A DNA stretch of 18,409 nucleotides, taken from contig CAAEON010000037.1 of assembly GCA_900757615.1 (NCBI GenBank), positions 1 to 18,409 of the forward strand, given 5' to 3'. The notes beneath the pieces were generated by a model, which saw only the letters and a list, made by a program, of their open reading frames with translations, did not search any database and was not told where the DNA came from. The DNA is from an uncultured Collinsella sp. Lineage in GTDB: Bacteria > Actinomycetota > Coriobacteriia > Coriobacteriales > Coriobacteriaceae. The translations under genes were made by a program, and so were the position numbers. The stretch's first letter is position 1. Each line of letters starts with the position of its first letter. Positions 7,274-13,592 of the stretch are shown in pieces.

Positions 7274-7813
7274 TTAGTTGAAGAGAGGCATAATGGCTGA
7301 TAGGTAGTCTTTGGCTACTTCGGCCTTATCTGCTTGGAAGTTGTGCCAGGCCCACCATTGGACCATTCCTACGAAGCTTGAGGCTATGTGGTGTAGTAGG
7401 AAGCTTCGGTCCATGGTGGCGGCGGGGCCGTTTGGGTCGGTAGGGACGGTTTCGGCTGCTCGTGACATGATGGTCTTGCGTAAGCAGTCGGCGAAGACGC
7501 GTGAGCCGGCGCCGGCTACGAGGGCGCGTACGCCCTGGCGACGTTCCCATAGATTGTTGAGAATATGCTCGACCTGCACGAGTGGGTCGTCGAGCGGTGT
7601 GCCATCGTCATCGAGGGCGTGGGCGCAGATGTCGCTCACGAGCTCGGACAATAGGTCATCTTTGCTCTTGAAGAGGCCGTAGAACGTGGCCCGACCCACA
7701 TGGGCGCGAGCGATAATGTCGCCGACGGTGATCTTGCCGTAGTCCTCTTCGCGCAGCAGCTCGGAGAACGCCGCAACGATGGCAGCGCGGCTTTTTGCCT
7801 TGCGGGCATCCAT
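7274..7813 (-). CDS. TetR/AcrR family transcriptional regulator
   Basis: A 179-residue repressor-type protein. The N-terminal helix-turn-helix lies at about residues 28-47 (KITVGDIIARAHVGRATFYG), followed by the typical FKSKDDLL. The C-terminal part, with MVQWWAWHN and a final LSAIMPLF, resembles the TetR_C_8 ligand-binding domain. The ATG at 7813 is two bases after the larC stop codon and no good ribosome binding site precedes it, so translation is probably coupled to larC. An in-frame start 16 codons earlier would lie inside larC and precede the HTH domain needlessly. As the third gene of larB-larC-tetR it may repress its own operon through the inverted repeat at 9589-9622; that link is inferred. 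The ligand is unknown. Confidence 0.88.
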   Translation of the reverse strand: MDARKAKSRAAIVAAFSELLREEDYGKITVGDIIARAHVGRATFYGLFKSKDDLLSELVSDICAHALDDDGTPLDDPLVQVEHILNNLWERRQGVRALVAGAGSRVFADCLRKTIMSRAAETVPTDPNGPAATMDRSFLLHHIASSFVGMVQWWAWHNFQADKAEVAKDYLSAIMPLFN

Positions 7814-7815
7814 GG

Positions 7816-8751
7816 CTATGCGTCCGCGTGAACGAGCAGGCAGCGAAGCGTACCGGAGCAACCCTCGTAGGGGCGCTTACCGGCGCCGTAGCCGACGGCC
7901 TCGATGCGGTAGCGGGCCGGCAGGTGCTCGGACGTGCGCAGTGCGGCGACGATGGCGGCGCCCGTGGGCGTCACTAGCTCGCCAGCGACCGGTGCAGGCG
8001 TGAGAGCGATATTGCCCGCCTGGCACAGGTTGACGACAGCGGGGACGGGAATGGGCATAAGGCCGTGTGCGCAGCGGATGGTTCCGTGGCCCTCGGAGAG
8101 CGACTCGACTACGATGTCCTCAATGCCCAAGTCGTCGAGGCAGATGGCGACCGAGCAGACATCGACGATGGAGTCGACGGCGCCCACTTCGTGGAACATG
8201 ACGGTCTCGGGCGTTTTGCCGTGGGCCTTGGCCTCGGCGGCGGCGAGTGCGGTAAAGATGGCGAGGGCGCGACGCTTGGCGCCATCGCTTAGCTGCGAGC
8301 CATCGATAATGGCGGTGACGTCCGCCAAAGACCGGTGGTGATGGTGATGGGCGTGATGATGGCCCTCGTGGCCATGGCCGTGGATCTCATGGTCGTGCTC
8401 GTGGCAGTGATCGTGCTCGACATGGTCGTGATGATGGTGCTCGTGCTCGTGCATATGCTCATGCTCATGCTCATGCTCGCGCTCGACAGCAGCCTCATTA
8501 CCGTAGAGCCAGGCCATATCGTGATCGTGGTTCTCGAGCTCCTCTGCAAGCTGAACGTCAAAGTCGCAGGCATCGATGCCGTGCTTGTTTACGCGCGTGA
8601 CGGCGATCGTAAAGCCGTCGACCGGCAGCGTGGCGAGCTGTTCGCGCAGGTGTTCCTCGTTGGCGCCCAGGTCGAGCAGGGCCGCGATGGTCATATCGCC
8701 GCTGATGCCCGAGGTGCCGTCGATGATAAGCGTGTGCTGATGGTTGGACAT
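7816..8751 (-). CDS. larC: LarC, N-terminal (LarC1) part only: nickel insertion for pincer cofactor
   Basis: LarC inserts nickel into the pincer nucleotide cofactor of LarA in a CTP-dependent reaction. The 311 residues cover the LarC1 half: DGTSGISGDMTIAALLDLGA near the N-terminus, FHEVGAVDSIVDV, CAHGLMPIPVPAV, GELVTPTGAAI and a terminal GYGAGKRPYEG. Residues 93-139 form an insert with 27 histidines among 47 residues, a likely nickel store. The LarC2 domain (about 130 residues, carrying the nucleotide-binding part) is absent: the frame ends in TAG just after LarC1 and tetR starts two bases later. In L. plantarum LarC2 is reached by ribosomal frameshifting, but no LarC2-like reading frame follows here. 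AAGGAG overlapping the larB stop gives the ribosome binding site. Confidence 0.9.
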   Translation of the reverse strand: MSNHQHTLIIDGTSGISGDMTIAALLDLGANEEHLREQLATLPVDGFTIAVTRVNKHGIDACDFDVQLAEELENHDHDMAWLYGNEAAVEREHEHEHEHMHEHEHHHHDHVEHDHCHEHDHEIHGHGHEGHHHAHHHHHRSLADVTAIIDGSQLSDGAKRRALAIFTALAAAEAKAHGKTPETVMFHEVGAVDSIVDVCSVAICLDDLGIEDIVVESLSEGHGTIRCAHGLMPIPVPAVVNLCQAGNIALTPAPVAGELVTPTGAAIVAALRTSEHLPARYRIEAVGYGAGKRPYEGCSGTLRCLLVHADA

Positions 8752-8761
8752 GGGATGCTCC

Positions 8762-9544
8762 TTAACGGGCGCAGGGCGTGCCGGCGCTCAGATGATTGAT
8801 AAGACTTGCCTGGTAGGCGGCACCAAAGCCGTTGTCGATATTGACGACCGAAACGCCGCTGGCGCAGGAGTTGAGCATGGCGAGCAGCGCGGCCACGCCA
8901 CCAAAGTTCGCGCCGTAGCCCACGCTGGTGGGAACGGCGATGACCGGACAGCTCACCAGACCGCCGATGACGCTTGCCAGGGCGCCTTCCATGCCGGCGA
9001 TGGCGATGACCACCTGCGCCTGGGCAAGTTCCTCAGCATGAGCGAGCAGGCGGTGCAGGCCGGCGACACCCACGTCGTAGAGGCGATCGACCTCGTTGCC
9101 GTAGAACTCTGCCGTCAACGCGGCTTCCTCGGCGACGGGCAGGTCGCTCGTGCCGGCGCAGGCGACGACGATGCGTCCGTTGCCGGTAGGGGAGGGCTTA
9201 CCGCCTACGAGGGCGAGCTGTGCGTCCGGGACATATCCCAGGTCGATGCCGTTGTCGAGGAGCTCCGAGGTACGGGCTGCCTTTTCGGCGTCCAGGCGCG
9301 TGACCAGGATGCGCTCCTGGCCGGCATCGCGCAGCGCCTCGATAATGGCGGCAATCTGTTCGGCGGTTTTACCGGCGCCGTAGACAACCTCGCCGGCTCC
9401 CTGGCGTACCCCGCGTGAAAGATCGAGCTGTGCAAAACCCAGATCGGCGGTCGGCGCCGTCTGGATGCGCGTGAGGGCGACTGCCGGAGCGACTGCTCCG
9501 TCGGCAACATCGCTCAGCAATTGCTCAAGATCTTGCTTATCCAT
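8762..9544 (-). CDS. larB: Nickel pincer cofactor biosynthesis protein LarB
   Basis: LarB carboxylates and hydrolyses nicotinic acid adenine dinucleotide, the first step of pincer cofactor synthesis. The 260-residue protein has the PurE-like C-terminal domain: VVACAGTSDLPVAEEA (about 127-142), IAGMEGALASVIGGL, PVIAVPTSVGYG and LNSCASGVSVVNIDNGFGA. Cys227 in the NSCA block corresponds to the cysteine known to bind the substrate in L. plantarum LarB. The ATG at 9544 is preferred over a longer frame because AAGGG lies seven bases before it. larC starts ten bases after the stop. It is the first gene of the minus-strand operon, with a promoter at 9621-9649. Confidence 0.94.
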   Translation of the reverse strand: MDKQDLEQLLSDVADGAVAPAVALTRIQTAPTADLGFAQLDLSRGVRQGAGEVVYGAGKTAEQIAAIIEALRDAGQERILVTRLDAEKAARTSELLDNGIDLGYVPDAQLALVGGKPSPTGNGRIVVACAGTSDLPVAEEAALTAEFYGNEVDRLYDVGVAGLHRLLAHAEELAQAQVVIAIAGMEGALASVIGGLVSCPVIAVPTSVGYGANFGGVAALLAMLNSCASGVSVVNIDNGFGAAYQASLINHLSAGTPCAR

Positions 9545-9588
9545 ATATGTTCCCTTCGACGGCGCAAAGTCTAGCACTCAAAGGGTAT

Positions 9589-9622
9589 GTTTCCGAACAC
9601 TAAGACAAAATTGTTCGGAAAC
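9589..9622. promoter_or_regulatory. Perfect 11-bp inverted repeat: probable operator of larB-larC-tetR
   Basis: GTTTCCGAACA (9589-9599) and TGTTCGGAAAC (9612-9622) are perfect inverted copies 12 bases apart. The repeat overlaps the end of the -10 box and covers the predicted transcription start of the minus-strand promoter, where a repressor would block it. The TetR protein of the same operon is a natural candidate; a nickel regulator is another. No second copy was found near larA. A weak serB terminator is an alternative, but the stem is not GC-rich and lacks a T-run. Confidence 0.6.
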
Positions 9623-9649
9623 TATAGGACAGACTGATTCTATTGTTAG
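9621..9649 (-). promoter_or_regulatory. Sigma70-type promoter of larB-larC-tetR
   Basis: Read on the minus strand, CTAACA (9649-9644) and TATAGT (9626-9621) are 17 bp apart and match the -35 and -10 consensus at four and five of six positions. Transcription would start within the inverted repeat, about 70 bases before larB. Confidence 0.65.
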
Positions 9650-9658
9650 ACAGACCGA

Positions 9659-10294
9659 CTAGTCACGCAGGATGATGTCCATGGCGAGCATCAGGTTGCG
9701 CTCGTCGATGGCAAACGGCGCGGCCTCGCGCGTCTTGGGCTTGGCACAAAATGCGATGCCCGTGCCCGCGGCCTGAATCATGGGAATGTCGTTGGCGCCG
9801 TCGCCGATTGCCACGGTATGGGACATGTCGACACCGCACTCAACTGCCCAGTCCAGCAGCTGGATGAGCTTGGACTCCTTGGTTACAATGTCTGCCGCCA
9901 GCTTGCCGGTGAGCTTGCCGTCCACGACCTCCAGGCGGTTAGCCAGGCAAAAGTCGATATCCGCGGCGGCCACGATCTTATCGGCGACCTCGTGAAAGCC
10001 GCCGCTTACTACGCCGACCTTCCAGCCCTTGCTGTGCGCCGAGCGCACAAGCTCCAGCGCGCCGGGGGTAAACGTCACGCGCTCAAACGTGCGCTCGAAC
10101 ACGCTCTCGTCCAAGCCGGCAAGCAGCCCCACGCGCTCCTCGAGCGCCTGCTTAAAGTCCAGTTCGCCGCGCATGGCGCGCTCAGTGATCTTCGCCACTT
10201 GCTCGCCTACGCCGGCCTCCTCGCCCAACAGGTCGATGACTTCCTGGTTGATGAGCGTGGAGTCGATATCCATAACGATGAGGCGTGCGGTCAT
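9659..10294 (-). CDS. serB: Phosphoserine phosphatase SerB
   Basis: This HAD-superfamily enzyme makes L-serine from O-phosphoserine, the last step of the phosphorylated serine pathway, in the cytoplasm. The 211 residues match the short SerB form without an N-terminal ACT domain. Motif I is DIDST (Asp9 nucleophile, Asp11), motif II VVSGGF (Ser97), motif III contains the lysine near residue 142, and motif IV is GDGANDIPM (Asp165, Asp169). The ATG at 10294 is chosen because AAAGG sits about seven bases before it and the HAD motif begins at once; a longer frame adds 15 non-conserved residues. It lies on the same strand as the larB operon, which has its own promoter 100 bases downstream. Other serine pathway genes are not in the window. 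Confidence 0.93.
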   Translation of the reverse strand: MTARLIVMDIDSTLINQEVIDLLGEEAGVGEQVAKITERAMRGELDFKQALEERVGLLAGLDESVFERTFERVTFTPGALELVRSAHSKGWKVGVVSGGFHEVADKIVAAADIDFCLANRLEVVDGKLTGKLAADIVTKESKLIQLLDWAVECGVDMSHTVAIGDGANDIPMIQAAGTGIAFCAKPKTREAAPFAIDERNLMLAMDIILRD

Positions 10295-10487
10295 GGCGGG
10301 CCTTTCCGAGTGCAGTTGTATTGGGGCACATTGTCGCACGTGGCACGCCTTGGCGACGGTCGCGGTGCACCAATTGTTTCGTCTCCGTCAAGTCTTTGGG
10401 CATGAGCTACTTTTCCGCGGCACATCGACACAGGTGCGATAAGATAGAACGCCATGTCTGGCTGCGCGGTTTACGCAGGCTGGGCAA

Positions 10488-10529
10488 ATCTGTACGACGC
10501 CGCCCGGAACGACACGGGGCGGCACAGAT
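10488..10529 (+). promoter_or_regulatory. Hairpin in the aspS leader
   Basis: ATCTGT (10488-10493) pairs with ACAGAT (10524-10529), and inside it GCCGCCC (10499-10505) pairs with GGGCGGC (10517-10523). The hairpin ends six bases before the Shine-Dalgarno AAGGAGG (10535-10541). A smaller hairpin CTGCG/CGCAG lies at 10462-10478. No T-box features were recognised. It may simply shape translation of aspS. Confidence 0.4.
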
Positions 10530-10550
10530 CCATAAAGGAGGATCACTGGT

Positions 10551-12338
10551 ATGAGCCAGACCCGTCCCATCGACGAGCATTCCATGCACACCCGTACCTG
10601 CGGCGAGCTTCGCCGCGAGAACGTGGGCGAAGAGGTCACCCTCACCGGTTGGGTGAGCCGTCGCCGCGACCACGGCGGCCTTATTTTCTGCGACCTTCGT
10701 GACCGCGAGGGCATCACGCAGCTCACCTTCGACCCCGAGCACTCTGACGGCGACGCCTTTAAGATCGCCGAGACCATGCGTCCCGAGTGGCCCATCAAGA
10801 TCCACGGCGTCGTGCGCGCTCGTGGCGAGGAGACCACCAACACCAAGCTCGCGACCGGCGAGATCGAGGTCCTGACCGACCACGCCGAGGTGCTCAACAC
10901 GTCTGTCACCCCGCCGTTCCAGATCGAGGACGGCATCGAGACCAGCGAGGACACCCGTCTGCGCTATCGCTATCTGGACCTTCGTCGTCCCGAGATGATG
11001 GCCAATCTCAAGCTGCGCTCCGACTTTACCTTTGCCATTCGCGAGGCGCTGCACAACCGTGAGTTCATGGAGGTCGAGACGCCCTCCCTGTTCAAGTCCA
11101 CGCCCGAGGGCGCCCGCGACTTCATCGTTCCCAGCCGTATTCAGCCGGGCAACTTCTACGCCCTGCCGCAGTCCCCGCAGCTCCTGAAGCAGCTGCTCAT
11201 GGTCGGTGGCGTCGAGCGCTACTACCAGGTTGCCAAGTGCTTCCGCGACGAGGACCTGCGCGCTGACCGTCAGCCCGAGTTCACCCAGGTCGATATCGAG
11301 ATGTCCTTCGTGGACCAGAACGATGTCATGAGCGCGCTCGAGGAGGTTCTTGCCGATGCCTTCGGCCGCATGGGTGTCGAGATGCCCACGCCGCTGCGTC
11401 GCATGAACTACTGGGATGCCATGGACACCTATGGCTCCGACAAGCCCGATACCCGCTATGGCATGCACCTGGTCGACCTGACCGACATCTTTGCCAACTC
11501 CAAGTTCAAGGTCTTTGCGACCGCCGCAAATGAGGAGGGCTCTGTCGTCAAGGCCATCAACGCCAAGGGCGCCGGTGCCTGGGCACGTGCCAAGATCGAT
11601 AAGCTTGCCGGCGTGGCCTCCACGTTTGGCGCCAAGGGTCTGGCGTGGATCGCTTTCCGCGAGGACGGCTCCATCAACAGCCCCATCGTCAAGTTCTTCT
11701 CGGACGAGGAGATGGCCGCTCTGCGCGAGCGCATGGACGTCGAGCCCGGCGACCTTGTGATGTTCGCCGCCGGCCCGCGCCTGCTCTCTGACGAGATCCT
11801 GGGCGGCATGCGTTCCCACATGGCCAACGCACTTGAGATCAAGCGCGAGGGCCACGACTTCCTGTGGGTCGTCAACTTCCCGCTGTTCCACTGGGATGAG
11901 GACCGCAAGGCCTATGCTGCCGAGCATCAGCCCTTTACCCTGCCGACCGAGACCGACATCGCCAAGATCGAGGCCGATCCTTTGGCGGCCGGTTCTTGCA
12001 CCTACGACTTTGTCATGGACGGCTTTGAGGCCGGCGGCGGCGGTATGCGTATCCACAACGCCGAGATGCAGATGTCCATGCTCAAGCTTCTGGGCTTTAC
12101 CGAGGAGCGTGCAGAGTCGCAGTTTGGCTTCCTCATGGAGGCGCTCAAGTTTGGTGCGCCCCCGATGGGCGGTTTCGCTCTGGGTCTGGACCGCGTGTGC
12201 ATGCTGCTCACCGGCTCCGACTCCATCCGCGACGTCATGGCGTTCCCCAAGACGGCCAGCGGCTCCGACCTTATGTCGGGCGCTCCGAGTGCCGTTTCTG
12301 GCGCCCAGCTCAAGGACGTCAGTCTGCGCCTGATGTAG
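10551..12338 (+). CDS. aspS: Aspartate--tRNA ligase (AspRS)
   Basis: A class II synthetase of the bacterial type, 595 residues. The N-terminal OB-fold anticodon domain has GWVSRRRDHGGLIFCDLRDREG (residues 33 onward). The catalytic core has YYQVAKCFRDEDLRADRQPEF (motif 2), the bacteria-specific GAD insertion in the middle, and GGFALGLDRVCMLL (motif 3) near the C-terminus. His41 in RRDHGG is the residue usual in non-discriminating AspRS, which also charges tRNA(Asn) for later amidation; discriminating enzymes usually have Leu there. The call on tRNA range is inference. The start ATG has AAGGAGG nine bases before it. A strong terminator follows. Confidence 0.96.
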   Translation: MSQTRPIDEHSMHTRTCGELRRENVGEEVTLTGWVSRRRDHGGLIFCDLRDREGITQLTFDPEHSDGDAFKIAETMRPEWPIKIHGVVRARGEETTNTKLATGEIEVLTDHAEVLNTSVTPPFQIEDGIETSEDTRLRYRYLDLRRPEMMANLKLRSDFTFAIREALHNREFMEVETPSLFKSTPEGARDFIVPSRIQPGNFYALPQSPQLLKQLLMVGGVERYYQVAKCFRDEDLRADRQPEFTQVDIEMSFVDQNDVMSALEEVLADAFGRMGVEMPTPLRRMNYWDAMDTYGSDKPDTRYGMHLVDLTDIFANSKFKVFATAANEEGSVVKAINAKGAGAWARAKIDKLAGVASTFGAKGLAWIAFREDGSINSPIVKFFSDEEMAALRERMDVEPGDLVMFAAGPRLLSDEILGGMRSHMANALEIKREGHDFLWVVNFPLFHWDEDRKAYAAEHQPFTLPTETDIAKIEADPLAAGSCTYDFVMDGFEAGGGGMRIHNAEMQMSMLKLLGFTEERAESQFGFLMEALKFGAPPMGGFALGLDRVCMLLTGSDSIRDVMAFPKTASGSDLMSGAPSAVSGAQLKDVSLRLM

Positions 12339-12361
12339 GCGAGCAGCTACATATTGCCCGT

Positions 12362-12396
12362 AACGAGGGAAGGACGTGTGCCTTCCCTCGTTTTTT
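12362..12396 (+). terminator. Rho-independent terminator of aspS
   Basis: A perfect 12-bp stem AACGAGGGAAGG/CCTTCCCTCGTT (12362-12373 with 12381-12392), a 7-base loop and a run of six T residues. It begins 23 bases after the aspS stop. Confidence 0.92.
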
Positions 12397-12421
12397 GTGG
12401 GACGGGGGTGCGCCGGTAACG

Positions 12422-12427
12422 TACAAT
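12422..12427 (+). promoter_or_regulatory. Possible -10 box of the HPr gene
   Basis: TACAAT lies about 55 bases before the HPr start codon and after the aspS terminator, matching the -10 consensus at five of six positions. No clear -35 is seen at normal spacing. Confidence 0.4.
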
Positions 12428-12481
12428 AGCTACCACGTGGCTGGGTTTACCGGCCGAATATGCGATGCCGTGGGAGGGGAC

Positions 12482-12730
12482 ATGGTCGAGTTTACAAAGA
12501 CGATTAAAGATCCGTTGGGATTACATGCCCGCCCGGTTGCGCTGCTCTATGACATCATTGCCAAGCATCGTAGCGACGTGTCGGTCAGCATCGGCGATCG
12601 CCACACGGATGGCCGCGATGTCATGGGCCTCATGGCTCTCTATGGTGAGTGCGGCGAGAGTGTCGTCTTTCGCGTTTCGGGCGTGGATGAGGCCTCGTGC
12701 GTCACGTCAATCAGAAACCTCTCGCTTTAA
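12482..12730 (+). CDS. ptsH: HPr-family phosphocarrier protein
   Basis: HPr passes phosphate from enzyme I to sugar-specific enzyme II proteins of the PTS. The 82-residue protein has the active-site block GLHARPVALL with His15 at the standard position. At position 46, where Gram-positive HPr has the regulatory serine phosphorylated by HPr kinase (usually S-I-M-G), this protein has Asp46 (RDVMGLMAL). It is thus the reverse of Crh, which keeps Ser46 and loses His15. A GGGAGGGG purine run ends two bases before the ATG and supplies the ribosome binding site. No ptsI or enzyme II gene is adjacent; the gene sits between two terminators. It could be the main HPr or a specialised regulatory copy. Confidence 0.88.
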   Translation: MVEFTKTIKDPLGLHARPVALLYDIIAKHRSDVSVSIGDRHTDGRDVMGLMALYGECGESVVFRVSGVDEASCVTSIRNLSL

Positions 12731-12737
12731 CCTCGGC

Positions 12738-12770
12738 AATGTGACAAAGGGACTGTCCCTTTGTCACATT
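12738..12770. repeat. Perfect 16-bp palindrome with one-base centre
   Basis: AATGTGACAAAGGGAC and its exact inverse flank a single T. It starts eight bases after the HPr stop. The core GTGACAAAGGGAC resembles palindromic repeats that I recall as common in genomes of gut Firmicutes and Actinobacteria and linked to REP/RAYT elements, but I could not verify this. No transposase gene is present here. Confidence 0.7.
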
Positions 12771-12780
12771 TATTGGTATG

Positions 12781-12826
12781 AAGAGGCGCCGCAAAGAGAT
12801 GGTCTTTGCGGCGCCTCTTTTGTTTC
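12781..12826 (+). terminator. Rho-independent terminator of the HPr gene
   Basis: A perfect 17-bp stem (12781-12797 with 12803-12819; core GAGGCGCCGCAAAGA) with loop GATGG, followed by TTTTGTTT. It ends HPr transcription before the feo promoter. Confidence 0.9.
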
Positions 12827-12868
12827 GTATAGGAAACTTTTTCGAAAACTGAATAGAGACCCTTTCAA

Positions 12869-12922
12869 AAAAGTTAACCACGTGTTAGTTTACTAAAGCG
12901 AACATAGACGTGGTTAACTTTT
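12869..12922. promoter_or_regulatory. 15-bp inverted repeat upstream of feoA: likely iron-regulator site
   Basis: AAAAGTTAACCACGT (12869-12883) and its exact inverse (12908-12922) are 24 bases apart, ending 43 bases before feoA. The half site contains AGTTAACC, found again before the Cys-rich feo partner gene (16073-16080) and in similar form (AAAGTTAG) before feoB. A DtxR/IdeR-type or other iron repressor is the natural candidate; its identity is not visible from this window. Confidence 0.6.
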
Positions 12923-12965
12923 ACCGCGTCGATGTTGAGGACGAACCGACGTTAGGAGCTCACTC

Positions 12966-13208
12966 ATGTCTTGCGGACCGCAGATGCCGGCCATGCCGCT
13001 TTCGATGGTAAAGGCGGGCGAAACCGTGCGCGTGTCTCGGGTAAAGGGCAATGAGGACATGAAACACCACCTCAAGGACCTTGGCTTTGTCGAGGGCAGC
13101 GAGATTCACGTGGTGAGCTCGAGTGGTGCCAATATCATCGTCACCGTGCTGGGCGCACGTTTTGGCATCGATTCCAAGGTTGCCATGCACATCATGACCG
13201 TCGGTTAG
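12966..13208 (+). CDS. feoA: FeoA family protein (first copy)
   Basis: FeoA is a small SH3-like cytoplasmic protein that binds and modulates the iron(II) transporter FeoB. This copy has 80 residues, slightly long because of a Cys/Met/Pro-rich N-terminal end (MSCGPQMPAMPLS). The family core is clear: GETVRVSRVKG, HHLKDLGFVEGSEIHV and a closing ARFGIDSKVAMHIMT. AGGAG is seven bases before the ATG. The second feoA starts 39 bases later and feoB follows, so the three form one operon controlled by the inverted repeat upstream. Confidence 0.92.
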   Translation: MSCGPQMPAMPLSMVKAGETVRVSRVKGNEDMKHHLKDLGFVEGSEIHVVSSSGANIIVTVLGARFGIDSKVAMHIMTVG

Positions 13209-13247
13209 TCCGTAGCATTTCATTCAAACCGAAAGGGGGACAAGAGG

Positions 13248-13469
13248 ATGAAGACGTTGGGTGACGTTAAGGTGGGCGAGAGCTCTACCATCGTCAAGCT
13301 TCACGGCGAGGGCGCGCTGCGCCGCCACCTTATGGACCTAGGGCTCATCAAGGGCACTTCGTTCAAGGTCGTAAAGGTTGCGCCGCTCGGTGATCCGGTC
13401 GAGATCAACGTGCGCGGCTACGAGCTTTCCATCCGCAAGGAGGAAGCGGCCGTCGTCGAGGTCCAGTAA
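13248..13469 (+). CDS. feoA: FeoA family protein (second copy)
   Basis: A 73-residue FeoA domain: VGESSTIVKLHGEGALRRHLMDLGLIKGTSFKVVKVAPLGDP, followed by the typical RGYELSIRKEEAAVVEV. The PLGDP...RGYELSIRKEEA ending is closer to canonical FeoA than the first copy is. AAAGGGGG precedes the ATG. Two different FeoA proteins beside one FeoB is a common arrangement in anaerobes, and they may form a mixed assembly on the FeoB G domain. A 123-bp gap with its own dyad separates it from feoB. Confidence 0.92.
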   Translation: MKTLGDVKVGESSTIVKLHGEGALRRHLMDLGLIKGTSFKVVKVAPLGDPVEINVRGYELSIRKEEAAVVEVQ

Positions 13470-13494
13470 GGACTCGCGGCGTATATTTCTGCAG

Positions 13495-13520
13495 ATAAAG
13501 TTAGGTATTTCTAACTTAAT
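13495..13520. promoter_or_regulatory. Dyad between feoA and feoB
   Basis: ATAAAGTTAG (13495-13504) and CTAACTTAAT (13511-13520) form an inverted repeat with one mismatch and a 6-base centre. The half site AAAGTTAG is close to the AAAGTTAAC of the feoA upstream repeat, so the same regulator could bind. A simple RNA hairpin that adjusts feoB expression relative to feoA is the alternative. Confidence 0.5.
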
Positions 13521-13592
13521 GCAGCATTTTTGAAGCACATTATCCAGCTCGCGCGGAGAAAGCAGCGCGGGCACACAAGGAAGAAGGATTGA

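Noticed and set aside
7813..7861. LarC continuing into the next frame by programmed frameshifting
   Set aside because: The only overlapping downstream frame runs into tetR, whose HTH domain is clear. A LarC1-TetR fusion would not supply LarC2.
8330..8480. Tandem repeats as a CRISPR or satellite array
   Set aside because: The repeats are short codon-level repeats inside the larC reading frame, without spacers.
8335..8799. Val/Met/Leu-rich frame on the plus strand that looks like a membrane protein
   Set aside because: It is the antisense of the His-rich repeats of larC (CAT and CAC codons read as ATG and GTG).
10441..10550. T-box riboswitch in the aspS leader
   Set aside because: No T-box consensus (TGGNACCGCG-like) or terminator/antiterminator pair is visible; only simple hairpins are seen.
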